Positions 1 to 13,500 of a stretch of 64,000 nucleotides of DNA are shown here, piece by piece; the first letter of the stretch is position 1, and each line of letters begins with the position of its first letter. Source of the DNA: Lineus longissimus (Eukaryota; Nemertea; Pilidiophora; Heteronemertea; Lineidae); assembly GCF_910592395.1 (NCBI RefSeq), contig NC_088324.1:10132953-10196952 (forward strand), read 5' to 3'. The notes beneath the pieces were generated by a model. The model was not told the DNA's origin and searched no databases. It worked only from the letters and a program-made list of their open reading frames with translations. The position numbers were made by a program, and so were the translations under genes.

Positions 1-180
1 TTCGAGTTTTGTGGACTAAGCGTATTTTTTAAAGAAAAAAAGAATGACTCAGCGATTTTGTACTTAGCGTATTTTTGAGAAAAAAGGATGACACAGCGAT
101 TTTGTACTTAGCGTATTTTTGAGAAAAAATCACAGAAAAAAGAATGACACAGCGATTTTGTACTTAGAGTATTTTTGAGG
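1..180. repeat. Short tandem repeat array at left edge
   Basis: Three imperfect copies of a roughly 50-base AT-rich unit, recognisable by the core GATTTTGTACTTAGCGTATT followed by TTTGAGAAAAAA and GACACAGC. The left edge of the window truncates the array. No gene is associated with it. Confidence 0.75.
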
Positions 181-983
181 ATTTCGCAGACAGAATGGAA
201 ACTATGCCAAGGAAACAAATTGATTTTGGACTTAGAAAACTTTCCAAGTAATGTCAGGTTTCTGTTTTCAAAACAATTGAGGATGCCACGGAAGAAGTTT
301 CATACTGAAACACTGGAGGAGGAAAACCTTTTCAATTCAATTAAAAAGATCAAGAAAAACATTTCAGAAAGCTGAGGACTGATTGTGCGCTCCCATCGTA
401 ACTTGGTGGACAATAAAAAGAAGCTTGTATAAGAATTAATAATTTTATTAATTAGTTCAAAAGATCATACAGATTAAATGAAGTTACAGATTTACTGAAG
501 AACTGAAATCGAGTCGCCATCGTATGGAGAAGATCTGCGGAGAATGGGCTGGATAGAGCACGTGAACAAGTTCTTTGGCGTCCTAGAAAGATACAAAGAG
601 AGACAATGTTTGATTATGAAAGACAATGTTATGAAAAATATCACAAGTAATATTCAGTACAGATTAGAGATGTGGCAAATTTATACGCTTACGCCACACA
701 CTACCAACAAAATCGAAGCGACAAGGGACGAAGGGAGAATTGTCTTCGATTTTAATTCTTAGGACTCATAACTATTCAATATATCATGAACATTAGAAGA
801 CAGGACAACAAGTAAATTGCTTGAATATGTGTGCCTGTCATGGTAAACTCCAATTTTCTGTGAAAAGGGCATTTTCAAAATGAACGATGTTTATTTTCAC
901 AAGCCATATATACTGCAAACTCGACTCGAACATGCCTCAACCATAACTTTCAGTGATCTAATCTTTCCACTCGTTGGTTAAAA

Positions 984-1102
984 TTTACAATCCCCGATCG
1001 GAAATGACGTAGTTTGATCGCATTCAACTTAAATCCATTGAACAGTGGTGCTTCGTTAGTCAACCGATGACCTTTTTTTGGGATGTGATCGGGGATTGTA
1101 AA
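984..1102. mobile_element. Fold-back (MITE-like) element, CCCCGATC termini
   Basis: A perfect 16-base inverted repeat, TTTACAATCCCCGATC at 984-999 and its reverse complement at 1087-1102, encloses about 87 bases with no ORF. The arm sequence and the TCGTTCC just outside the right end resemble the element at 57323-57466, so the two probably belong to one non-autonomous family. No target-site duplication was identified. Confidence 0.5.
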
Positions 1103-2087
1103 CTCGTTCCAATATAATATCGCGATTGGTTGAGGAAGTTCAACAGTCGCCATTTTCCTCAAGCAAGAATTGTGGGATAGGTAGAAGTCCGCTCAGGTAT
1201 ATGTTGGCCAATCAGAAGCCCTGCAACTCCATGGTCCATGCTGTATGAATCGAACGAGCATAAACGGGGTCTTCTGATTGGTCAATATCTGATCATGACA
1301 GGAAGTCCCAAAATCCTGTTTTAGACAGACGAGTTTACTGTAGTTTGAACAGAATTTCACAGTTTGTTTTCCTTGGCTGTTTTACTTACAATTATTTTCT
1401 TAGTTGAACTGAGAAGTGGCAGTCTCTGTACATGTATAGGGCATCAGGACGCAGCAGCTCTGCAAATAAAGAAAAGGATATGTAGATACGTATTAATGTT
1501 TGATTTGGGGGCAGTATCATGATAATTCATGTACTTCTTGCAAACTACACCAGACAGCATCTCGTGGAGGGGGGGGGGGGGGCGTAAAAGACACGTTCTG
1601 TCAAAGGAAATATCACAATATAGTGTAGTTGGTGGTCTTGCAAAGGTAGGGCCTGCGCCGGCCAAGGGATAGCAACCTCCATGGTGCTGTGTTCGCATCG
1701 CAGTTCAAATAATGAGACTGAAAGGGACTTCCATTTTTGGTCAAGTGGTTAATTGTACAACACCAACAAAAATCGCAAATATCTCGGCAATTACAACCAG
1801 TTTAGACGAACAACCTGCACATTGATATGGCCTGAAAACTTACCATCAATTCTATGATGTTGTTTCTGTTGAAGTAGGAATTTTCGTGAAGTAAATTGAG
1901 ATATTGGTGAACGATTTCACAGACACGTTTTCAAGATGGCCGAGACGGCCACGTGGATCTTCCCTGTTCTGCGGGTTTGCGAGACTTGTCATTCTTTGAC
2001 GTAGTAGTAATCATGTCATGTAATATAGGCGGTACCTCTGAAGCGAATGAAAAGGTTACGAGAAACTTAGGCCTGCAGTGACAAATG

Positions 2088-2253
2088 GTTCGCCAGACCT
2101 TCTGTGGACCCGCTTTATGAAACTATTTATCCCCATTCACTCCATCCTTGGTCTGTTTCTCTTTTCACGGGTTCGACAGACCTTCTGTGGACCCGCTTTA
2201 TGAAACTATTTATCCCCATTCACTCCATCCTTGGTCTGTTTCTCTTTTCACGG
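2088..2253. repeat. 83-base direct tandem duplication
   Basis: Two almost identical copies with a period of 83 bases. Each begins near GGTTCGCCAGACC or GGTTCGACAGACC and continues to CTCTTTTCACGG. The near identity indicates a recent local duplication. Confidence 0.85.
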
Positions 2254-3235
2254 TATTCAGACGAACGTAAAAGTGGTTTGCGAAACTGACACAAGTCGGT
2301 GTAATGACTTTCATGTTCCTATGCATCAGTGTTCCCATGCGATGAACAACGTCTATAACGCGTGACTTGAGGAAAAAAGTACTCAGACTGATATTGTCTT
2401 CCATGTCATCAAGAACATTTTAAAAAAATGTTTATATTTTGAGAACATGATCAAGATGTCATTTCGTGATATTAAGAAGAATAAATTGTTAATTAGCACT
2501 GATATCGATATTTCGCTTGAGCATCAATCAGATTATGTATCTATCATTATGTTCCAAAATTTTCAGCATCTTAGCGTCGCTCGTGTTTGCCCTGAAAATC
2601 CATCCAAATATGACACAAAATGATATATTGTTATAATTGATATCTAGACATGTCAGAACCAATAAAACACTGCCAATGTAGTTGTTGATGTCGTACAGAT
2701 GCTGCATGCAAAAATCAGCTCAAAATTCCAACCGCTTCATGGTATTTCAAACATTTGGTAAATTTTTGCAAAATTCTACCATCAAACTCAAAAATGGGCC
2801 TTGGATCCAGGGCCCATATGAACATCCATGAGCATGAATGTATAGGACTGAAAAGCTTGTAAGACCTGGGTACAAGGTATTTTTAAAGTGGTCTGCATCC
2901 GCAAACTGTGCGTGATATAACGCTGAAAATGCGGGATATTGATGATAGATACATAATCTGATAGATGCTAAAGCGAAATTTTTATATCAATGTTAGTTTG
3001 GCAGTAATTCTTCAAAATATCACGAAAACGATATTTGAGAGAATTGTAAAATGTGACATGGACAACGCAAGCATAAATTTTAGTTCATACATGAATGGTC
3101 TGATTAAAACAGCCGCATTGAATGATAGAAGCTTCGGGAATAATTATGTCATTGAGACTACAACCAGGGTTCGATATCAGATCATTCTGAAGATAAAAGA
3201 ATTGGAATTAATGAGATGGAGCTTCCATGTTATTT

Positions 3236-3805
3236 CAATGATATTTCAGAGCTTCCACCAAAGGGCAAGCTTGTGGATAATGATATTTCTGTCAGAGCTT
3301 CCACCAAACGGCAAGCTTGTGGATAATGATATTTCTGTCAGAGCTTCCACCAAACGGCAAGCTTGTGGGTAATGATATTTCTGTCAGAGCTTCCATCAAA
3401 CGGCAAGCTTGTGGGTAATGATATTTCTGTCAGAGCTTCCACCTAGGGGGAGCTTGTGGGTAATGATATTTCTGTCAGAGCTTCCACCAAACGGCGAGCT
3501 TGTGGGCATTGACATTTCATAGAGCTTCTACTTTGGGGGGAGCTTGTGGGTAATGACATTTCATAGAGCTTCTACGTTGGGGGAGCTTGTGGGCAATGAC
3601 ATTTCAAAGAGCTTCTACTTTGGGGGGAGCTTGTGGGTAATGACATATCATAGAGCTTCTACGTTGGGGGAGCTTGTGGGCAATGACATTTCATAGAGCT
3701 TCTACCTTGGGGGAGCTTGTAGGTAATGACATTTCATAGAGCTTCCACCTTGGGGGAACTTGTAGGTAATGACATTTCATAGAGCTTCCACCTTGGGGGA
3801 ACTCA
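3236..3805. repeat. Minisatellite, about 45-base unit, two variant types
   Basis: About a dozen units of roughly 45 bases, each containing AGAGCTTC...AGCTTGTGGGTAATGA. The left block (to about 3530) uses a variant with CCACCAAACGGCAAGCTTGTG and ends in ATATTTCTGTC. The right block uses CTACTTTGGGGGGAGC or a similar G-run variant and ends in CATTTCATAG. The array contains two unit families joined at one boundary. A short ORF across part of it is a by-product. Confidence 0.85.
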
Positions 3806-6069
3806 TAGAGCTAGATTTTCTTTCTCCAGCCACATCTTCCCATTTATCGGTAAGAACCAAAAATATGAAACTTAAATGGAAGCAAACCCTTCCAGGTATA
3901 CTCTACTCAAGCGAGTTCTGGAGGCAAAAGTGCCAGAAAATCAAAAAACAGATTCAAAACAAAACATTTTGCAAATGAAGTATAATTTATTGTGAAAAAA
4001 TGCTGAAACATTGACCATGTATGACTGACTGACAATAGTGGGATGAGGAACAATCCGACAGATAGAGGGAGCGTGCTGTACAAATAGGGATTACTCAGAG
4101 TCGAATCTCAGGATATCAGTGATACATTAGAGAGGTTTAGAAACGTCATGAGAATGAAAACAACTGAACTCCATATGGCATAAGAGTGGTTCAAGGAGTT
4201 TTTATTTTATTTTTTTATTCAAAGTTATTTTTAAGTTAATGATGTGAATATCAAGATTGAGAACATACAGTAGGAATTTGTCATTTGTCAAAGGACGACA
4301 TTGTTCCTTAGTCAAATAATTTCCATTAAACTGGGGACATCCCAGCCTGTTTTAAGGTCTAAAAGTGTCAAATGAACTTAGATGAATTGTGATATTTAGT
4401 TCTATTAGCACTTTCTGTGTGTAATTCACCAAAAAATCTGAGTGTGATTTTCTTGCGAAATAGACTAGATGACTTTCCAAGTGTCATAGGCAAATTTTAA
4501 TCCCACCATACAAAACACAAAAATATAAATCGATACAAGTGTATACAATGTGGATGAAACACAGTGGACCTTTCAAATCAAGGGAATAATGCATCCAAAA
4601 TATTAATAACATGTGAACTTCATCTAAAAGCACACAAAACATTTATCTTCAAAAGTGCTGAATGTGCATTTTTGATCTGCCCCATTTTGAATATCCACGA
4701 TGCAGTGTAATTTCAATGTTTTGCAGCTAGAGGCCTCAGATTCTTGTGCATATTTTTAATGTTTAAATGATCCACCAATAACAATAAAATACAACTTCAA
4801 CCATTCCATTAGACAAAATTCATCATGAAATTACATCAACATCATCTACCATTCTCACTCACTCTTCTGTTATCTAACACAACATTGAAATGTTCATACT
4901 TGAACTGGAATCAAACTTCAGAACAAAATGCCACAGCTGTTAGTCTTGAACATATAAACCTGTAAATCAAATATAACTTCCACAGATTTTTTTCAAGAAG
5001 GATGCAGTTGATGAAGTCAACCATTTGTATACAAGTTTATAATAGATTTATGGGATTCTGAGGTGGTAATTATAAGCATAATTATCTAAAGGACACTGCC
5101 CATTTAATTCAACTTCTTGCTGTTTCAACTGGTTTACCATGGCAACTGTACCCCCTAAGCATCATTCATCTGAAAGAAAACGACGCTTTTTATGCATTTA
5201 CTTCTTCATTCATTTACAAAACAACTTAGCGATTCCCCTTCGTTCTACAATGAAATTGATGGGGCATAAAGTGAAAGACAGATATAGAGTATTGTGAATA
5301 ACAGATACAGTCCAAATGTAGGCTACCATTACCATAAACAAAAGACACGAGAATCGTATTTAATGCATGCAAGTGCCACAATGAAATACTTTACTTCAAA
5401 TGAAAGCAACATAACATGAAAAAACTCAAATAAGTTTGTTACATTTTGGATAATTCTGGTGGACTGATATGTTTGTCCTGTGTAGAAGCATAAGGTACAC
5501 ACCAACAATGGATATATCTGTCGTAAACAACTAAGATAAGAATGTTCACAATTTGGACACAGCTAATTAGAATGACTAGAAGGTTCAAAACATTTAAACA
5601 TTTAAGATGCCAAGTGACTAGTTTTAAGTTTTAATAAACCTTCAAATAACTAACGAGCCAGGATGCTCCCATCTTGAGTCCCAAAGTGTTGATGTTTCTA
5701 CTCTCTTGGTATGCCCCTCCTTATCAAGCTGGATGGGGATTGATTTCTATACATAACATTTTCATGAGGTCATCCATAGTTGAATCATTTCCATGATAAT
5801 TCAATTTGGCAAATGCATTGTGTATTGCCATTCATATAAAAAAGTAGGTATGGCAATCCATCCCCTTTCAGACTGTTTGTGTTGATGAATGAGGGGGTAT
5901 AAAACCATGGAAGTCATAGATGGGATACCCTTACAATACCTTTCTCTCACGCCCACGAATTTAAATCATTCCAGTTTCTTAAGCTCAAAAATCAAAATAT
6001 AACATTTAAAAGGCAACATACACACCATTAACACTAGATTTGTCTGCCACGTAAACATGCACGAATTTG

Positions 6070-6690
6070 ATCTGGTATGTGACATAACATAGGTGTTTCA
6101 CCGTGTGACCTAACATAGTATTTCACCATCACTAGTTTCACCATTAGGTGCCATTACATAGGTGTTTCACCGTGTGACCTAACATAGTATTTCACCATCA
6201 CTAGTTTCACCATTAGGTGACATAACATAGGTGTTTCACCATGTGACCTAACATAGTATTTCACCATCACTAGTTTCACCATTAGGTGACATAACATAGG
6301 TGTTTCACCATGTGACCTAACATAGTATTTCACCATCACTAGTTTCACCATTAGGTGACATAACATAGGTGTTTCACCATGTGACCTAACATAGTATTTC
6401 ACCATCACTAGTTTCACCATTAGGTGACATAACATAGGTATTTCACCATGTGACCTAACATAGTATTTCACCATCACTAGTTTCACCATTAGGTGACATA
6501 ACATAGGTGTTTCACCGTGTGGCATAACACAGTATTTCTTCATCACCAGTTTCACCATTAGGTGACATAACATAGGTGTTTCACCATGTGACGTAACACA
6601 GTATTTTACCATCACCAGTTTCACCATTAGGTGACATAACATAGGTGTTTCACCATGTGACGTTACATAGTATTTCACCACAGAGACATT
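6070..6690. repeat. 69-base minisatellite (about nine copies)
   Basis: Head-to-tail copies of a 69-base unit built on CATAACATAGGTGTTTCACC, then a related sub-unit ATAGTATTTCACCATCACTA. The period is a multiple of three, so the minus strand stays open for 186 codons as a 23-residue repeat. This is a property of the repeat and I do not call a gene. Units at the right end (about 6500-6680) are more diverged than the central ones. Confidence 0.9.
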
Positions 6691-7530
6691 TTGCCATGAG
6701 ACGTACACAGGCACGACAGAGGATCAAATCACCATAGATTCTATGATAGCCTGTCATGAATTCTATGACACAGAATTTACCTTAATCAAAGTATCAATCA
6801 ACCTTAAATACACAACGCAACATATAACAAAATTTGTCCTAATAAAATCAATATTAATAGAGTCGAATGAAATATTTGTGATAATGTCAAAATACAATTC
6901 AATATAAAATGCATGTCATATTTAAAAACAATATATCGCACTGATGGTAGGCAACAAAAATATATGAGATATCATTTGGAATGGATATTTATATAATTAT
7001 TAATATAGATGGCAGCACCAGTTGGAAAGACGAGGACGATGTTTATAATTTGGCTCATCTATCTATCCATTTTAATTGTTAGAGCTAATGTTTCTCATTA
7101 CTACATTTTGTACATATGAATACTCCATTCACTCTCATAAGACTTTCTTATGTCATATTTTGTGCATTTGAATTAATCTGCTTCCTATCAGATGCGGCCA
7201 ACGCTTTTCAATGCAAACCTTGGAAAATCGGAAAAAACTTCCAACGCCCAGTCTGCTAATTCCCTTGGTTCTGGAAAGAGGGAGCCAAAGTCACCATATT
7301 CTGGAAATCTAAAGCGCCCATAAAAAAGCCATTTCTGTCATTTGGGCGCTGCTCAACATAAGCCAAGTTCGACAAGTATAGACAAATCCATACATGCCCA
7401 AACTCAAATTATTCCTTAAATCTTACACTCTCTGACTTCTTGACTTCTTCCCCATCATTTCCAAGTTATTTGCTGCAAATTACAAATTACAAGCATTTTC
7501 AAGATAATTTCGTTTTCAAGTTTCTTTATC

Positions 7531-10500
7531 TCAGTCAGCCTCTTCAACATCGTACATCTTATCCTTGACGGTAAAGCGATGAGGGCTGATAAGAAGCTCA
7601 TGGGACAGCAGTGCATCAAACGTCACCCGCTCTTTATCCCGCAGTAATTTCTCAGCCTCCTTCTCATAGTCCGTGTGGAATGGATGATTCTGAAATACAG
7701 ACAAGAGGAACTAGACATTTTACAAACAAGAACTTTCGCAAATCAGTAAAACCTCCCTTTGTGAACACCTCTCCCATGAGGACATCCTCTTTTTAGGATA
7801 CAGCATTTGATCTCAATTGGTTACTTCCATCACATTTGACCTCTGTATTCAGAACACCTCTCAATGAAGGACACCATCTTTCACAGTCACAGGTTGGTGC
7901 GATCACCGATTCTTGTTGTTCAAGCAATTGTTATTGCATGTGATCAATTTATGCTCACAGGTATGACGATTTAGATCATGCGTTTATGGGGCACTTAAGT
8001 ATGACATACCCCAATGACATCTTGTAACTTTTCATAGATTCTTTTAGCTGCCTGTTTACATGGGTCTGGACACCCCTCTGATTCCTTGAGATATGATTGG
8101 CCAGCGAGGTAGGCGTATGGTGCGATGTCACCGCTGTAGACCTCGGGATGGTTGGAGATTTCCTGCACCATACCAGCAAGCCTGTGCGGAAACTGAAAGG
8201 ACGATCATAATTTTGGTTTAACAAGAGACCATGACAATAAAACACATTCACTCAGGCAAGGTGAACTTAATTTTCTTACAAAACAGAAACAGGTTCGAAT
8301 TCATATGGCCCTGAACCCTGCCTATTACAAAATGTCTTTACAAGACCAAAATGTCGGTCAGGTTTGCTTGTATCTATTGGATTATCTTTTCCTGTCTCAT
8401 CCCAAGATGTCAACAAAGGGCTGCCTCAGTTTCAGCCCGAACAGGACTGGGCATGTTTTCATTTCACTGCAACAAAAAACTCAAATCACCTTCGGCTCAG
8501 CCATTATATCAAAACAGACATAGTCCTCCAAAGACATTGCCACCAGCTGCCTAATTGTGTATTTCACGCCCGAAGGACATTTCAGTATTGGTCTTTTTAT
8601 TTTTCGATCCTGGTCGCCTCTCAGTACCGATGTTTTGACGCATGGTGTTGTGCTGTAGATCAACATGAGGAGAAGCTGGAAAGGGAATAAATAAGTATCT
8701 TATCTATATTTGATGATCTGTAAAGAGCCTGAGAGCAACGGTGTTGTCATTCTAAAACCTAGCAGAACGTATTTTCTCAGCCTATCGTCACATACCTGTC
8801 CAACATTCGACCCCATAGGAATCTCAGGAGAAGACAGTGAGAACCCAGGATCATCCACGTGCAGCTTCAGCAGTGCTTTACTGTTTGTCATGAACAGCCC
8901 GACCCCCTGATCCAGAGGAAGCCGCCGAACTTGCAGCGTCCCATAGCTGTACTTCATTGAGGCAACTTTCTCGTACTGGACATCCTTCTCATAGACGATG
9001 TAGCCATGACTCGGATCATCTTTTTCTAGCTTCTTTAGGATCTCTTTTATACGGCTGAAAAAACAACACGTTAATATAGAGTGTGTCCCACGTATAGAAC
9101 TTGCTCAGATGAACCTTGGGATTATTACTATTATCCCGGTCTCAACAGAGGATCACTGGGGAGTGTTTGTCACATCCATTTATGTGCTGATTACCAAATC
9201 AAAAAGGAGAATGTCACAAATGGCGACTGAGGGTCTAATCCAGTCGTATATCGACATGATCAAAAGTGTACCCAGGTCAGAAAGGCCTCTCATTTCAGCC
9301 TGACAGGAATAGGCATTGTCCCTACTTACGTTTCAGCCACCTCGTCATCCTCTGGTTTAAACATGTGCGTCCCTGAAAATTTGTCTTCTAAATCTAACGA
9401 AGGTTCGTATTCTGTCAAATGATGATTGACAGCTGTCACCAGGCTCTGCTTGTCTGTATTATTTGAATCGTTCATGAGGAGTAGCATGCCTGAACACTGA
9501 TTCTCGCCATAGCTGTTGTAGAAGTGTGAGACTATGTCCGGCCCGTCTAAGACGTTCATGTTGAACTCTGGAAAGACGATCATTCGGCCGTGATAGTTGT
9601 CAATCCATGTGACCTGTAAATGGAGGGCAAATTCACTTAGAATATATACAAGGACGATTTAATAGTGTCATAGGTTCGTAAAGGAGGCGGAGAACCCGCT
9701 AACCACATTGTCCTGTTTGGTTGGCTGCTTCAATGATATTCCCGTCGAAGTCTGAACAAAATATTCAAAAGCTGTGTCATCGGAGGTTGGGTCACACCTT
9801 GTTCCCCCTTTCGTAAGATCACCACTTGACTGATTAAGACATAGAAGGTAGGCTAAAACGTGCATTTACTACATGTAGAATCTTTCATTTCATCTTTGTT
9901 TCAAGTCAAATGGACTGATATGAAGTGAGATATGAGCAAAATATGACACAGGGTCATACTTTGGAGCTGTGCAGCTCTGCGGGTCAACATCAGCAAAATG
10001 GTTAAGAGCAGCTACTACTGCAGGCATAGATTTAAAAGACAATAATCTTTTCATTTGATTTACACCAAACGACAAAGAATGCATACATCATGCTCTCTCC
10101 TTGTAGCCAGGTCCCGTGAAAAGCCGTTGTACCGCTCTACATCCCAGAAATCCAACGTGATGTTCAACCAGTCGAAGAATGTCCGCCAGATTTTGTAGAT
10201 AGGCCGCGTGATCCATGGTCCGGTGACAAACAGACAATCAGATGGCGGTCGCTTGCGGACGAAATTGGGACAGATTCGCATAAGAGAGTGGCGATATTCA
10301 ATCAGTTTTCCCCTCTGTAAATAAAATTTGATCAATTTCAGAATTAAATAGTTCTAGAGCAAAACGTTCTGGAGCAAGACTTTCTCATGGAACTTGTGCT
10401 GTTTGTGTACATTTGTCTGTGATAAAAGCAAATTGACATAAACATTGCTGCCACTGTACAGTAACCAGACAGGTATACATGGTGAAAATTGATCAAAAGA

Positions 10501-13500
10501 GTGTTCTAATGTCAGTGTACCCAATCAGCAACATGGAAATTAATATTTCGATGTGTTTTTAAATTATGAAAAAATCTCAAAATCTACTTCCAGCCAATGT
10601 GACTTACCAAAAAGACATCCACTTGAATGAGACATTTATCAAAAAACTCAGCTCGTTCCTTTGGTGTTATTGGTAAGATAAGGTTCACCTTACTGCTGGC
10701 ATCTATATGCACCAGATGTGCACACGTCGTGTCCTCTCCTGAATTGTTGAATTTGAATGGCTGACTCTCACGCGGCGACATAGCAGAGAGACGATGGTCG
10801 AGATGAAGCTAAAAGAAATAAACGGTTATCATTCATGTTTCATGCATGACAAACCCAAGGACCAGGATCTACTTGCAGAGCAATTTTGTTGCTCGGAAAC
10901 TGGAAAGCTCTGCTGTAGAATAGTTTGCTAGGAAACTGTCCAGTGGCAAGGAAAGCTCTGCTGTAGAATAGCTTGCTAGGAAACTGTTGGCAAGGAATGC
11001 TCTGCTGTAGAATGGCTTGCTAGGAAACTGTTGGCAAGGAATGCTCTGCTGTAGAATGGCTTGCTAGGAAACTGTTGGCAAGGAATGCTCTGCTGTAGAA
11101 TAGCTTGCTAGGAAACTGTTGGCAAGGAATGCTCTGCTGTAGAATAGCTTGCTAGGAAACTGTTGGCAAGGAATAAGCTCTGCTGTTGAATGGTAGAGCA
11201 AGTTGTTGCTCGGAAACTGTTGGCAAGGAAAGCTCTGCTGTAGAATAGCTTGCTAGGAAACTGATAGGAAAGCTCTGCTGTATAGCTTGCTAGGAAACTG
11301 TTGGCAAGGAATAAGCTCTGCTGTTGAATGGTAGAGCAAATTGTTGCTTGGACACTGTTGGCAAGTAAAGCTCTGCTGTAGAATAGCAAAGCAAGCTGTT
11401 GGCAAGGAAAGCTCTGCTGTAGAATGGCGGAGCATACTGTTCTTGGAAACTAGGTGTCAGCCAGGACAGCTCCTCTGTAGAATGTAAACCCTCCTAGCAT
11501 AAAATAATACTTACTTTAACTTGGACAGGTCCCCCACTTAATTCACTCTCTTTAACTCCATATGGGACTGATGAAATATTATGCAACTGAAAATACAGGA
11601 TTTAGATACACTTTTCCATGGATATCAGACAACAATACGGATCTGACCTGACTTAACATACCTCATGTCAGCTCTATCAATACAGTAGCAGTATCAAGAA
11701 ATCCAAGAAATCAGGATCATCTATTCAGCATACCGGGATAAACAATTGACTGACACATTCTATTGAGAAAGTCGGCTTATGATAAATCCATCCCAATGCA
11801 AACATCGTAATGACATCCCACCACATCACGCAGGACGAGCAAACAGAGGTTTTTCCTGTCTACAGTCCCCCTTCAAAGCAGTATGTTGGCATAGATACCT
11901 CCCTTTCCTCCTAACTTACTGTGATGATGATGGTGCCCTCCTCTCCTCGTCCCAACTGGCGAGGAACGTCAATTGCATCCACTTTGATAGGGTATTGGAC
12001 ATCGACCCTCCGTTCCATAAAACCCTAAAACAATGGACAACAGTATGAAATATGTTGTAAGGAAAAGGCCACCAGTCTCATGGGTACACATTACTAAAAC
12101 ACATTAGTTGCAATGTAGTTTTGTTTTCAATGTAAAAATCATTTGGCCTCACTCTGGTTTAAGGAATTCATACCAAACTGGAGGTATAGGTTGACTCACC
12201 AAACACTGCAAGGGTGATTAAATGGAGGCCGAATCTGAGGTGGCAGCCGAGGTTTTGGCGAAATGATAGCTCCACCTGAGCCATGGTTGGTGACAGACAA
12301 CCAATTCTGACAGTGAGGTTAACACCTCAAACTAAACCATAAAATGTGACACTCTAAACTGTCATTCATTGCAGCGAGGTGTTTTTAAAATTTTGCATTT
12401 AACATTAGTTTGGCCAGCCAAGGTACAAATGATCAAACAATCAAATGTACCACACTTCAATTCATTATGCCTGTACCTACCCGATCGAACGGTCTGTTGA
12501 GCATATGTACACGAGAATCCACTTCAGCGATGCCACGATATGGACCTGGACAATTAGGGGGTGCCACATCTTTGATACGACCAGTGAACTCTCTTCTGAT
12601 GCGATGGACTTCTCCTGGTGCCATCTATTGAATGAATGAATGAAAGATAAATGGTTTAGGGGCAGTTATATAAGTCCTCCCCCCCCCCCCCCGAACATTT
12701 GTTATCTCCTAAGATGTATAATTTGGATGTACATTTGCAAACTTTAGGGTCAAGAGGTTTACACTATAGATGATCTGTTTGTGTTAGCAGGCCGTGTTCA
12801 ACTGAGCATGGTTGTGCTTTAGATTAATCTGACATACCCTAGGTAATGCATAAGGTTCCTCGATGAAGTTAACAGTTTTTGTAGCTTTGAATAAGACCTC
12901 TGCCCCATCAGGACATGTCAGACCTCCGATATTTTTCACCGCCACGTGACTGATGAAGATCCGCTCGTTCGGTTCGAATATGCCGTCGTCTGTTTCTGAC
13001 CTGACCTGAAAAAATGAAGTAAAATTTCAAATAAACTGGATGTCCAGTAGCTGAAGGGAATAACGACACTGTTGGGGCCATCCTTACCAAGTATAGTCAG
13101 TCATATTTCACAATGTGGTAGTAGTTTTCATCACCAATAGCACAGAAAGTGGAAAATGAACCCTTTCGCTACCCAGTAGGCTACATAAACTTGAGTGTGG
13201 ATGGAAAGCTATGTGACGGGTTGCAGGGGTTCAACTCACTCACCTGATAATCTAACATTTCTATTTCATATCTCATGCCGCTCTTTTCGACCGTGTCTTT
13301 CCCGTTTGGTGACAAAACGTGCCAGATGAGATTGCCACAGATTGCCGGACGACCGTCACGACCCGGGCAACCGTTGTGGGCATTGGCACCCGGGTAACCA
13401 GCACGACCTGAAGAAAGTAAAGACATGTTAATGGATATTCATGAACAGAAAGTGAACTCCAAGGAGATTGCAGCTGACCTCAAGGCAATGGATAGGCTTG

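Larger units (their letters stand above)
181..7530. other. Intergenic region left of the PH/WW/Gly-rich gene
   Basis: I find no conserved coding sequence here. Short open frames exist but none shows a family signature or splice-linked partners. The stretch holds a fold-back element (984-1102), a hairpin near 1199-1292 whose arms share an ACCAATCAGAAG-type motif, an 83-base duplication (2088-2253) and two minisatellites (3236-3805 and 6070-6690), all listed separately. The 3' UTR of the minus-strand gene ending at 7531 must lie in the right part, but I could not choose a polyadenylation site. Confidence 0.6.

Noticed and set aside
6154-6714. 186-codon minus-strand ORF with 23-residue repeats
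   Set aside because: It is the translation of the 69-base minisatellite; there is no splice context, domain or conserved start.
9668-9865. Open frame between two exons of the PH/WW gene
   Set aside because: The neighbouring exons join in phase without it and no good donor follows it.
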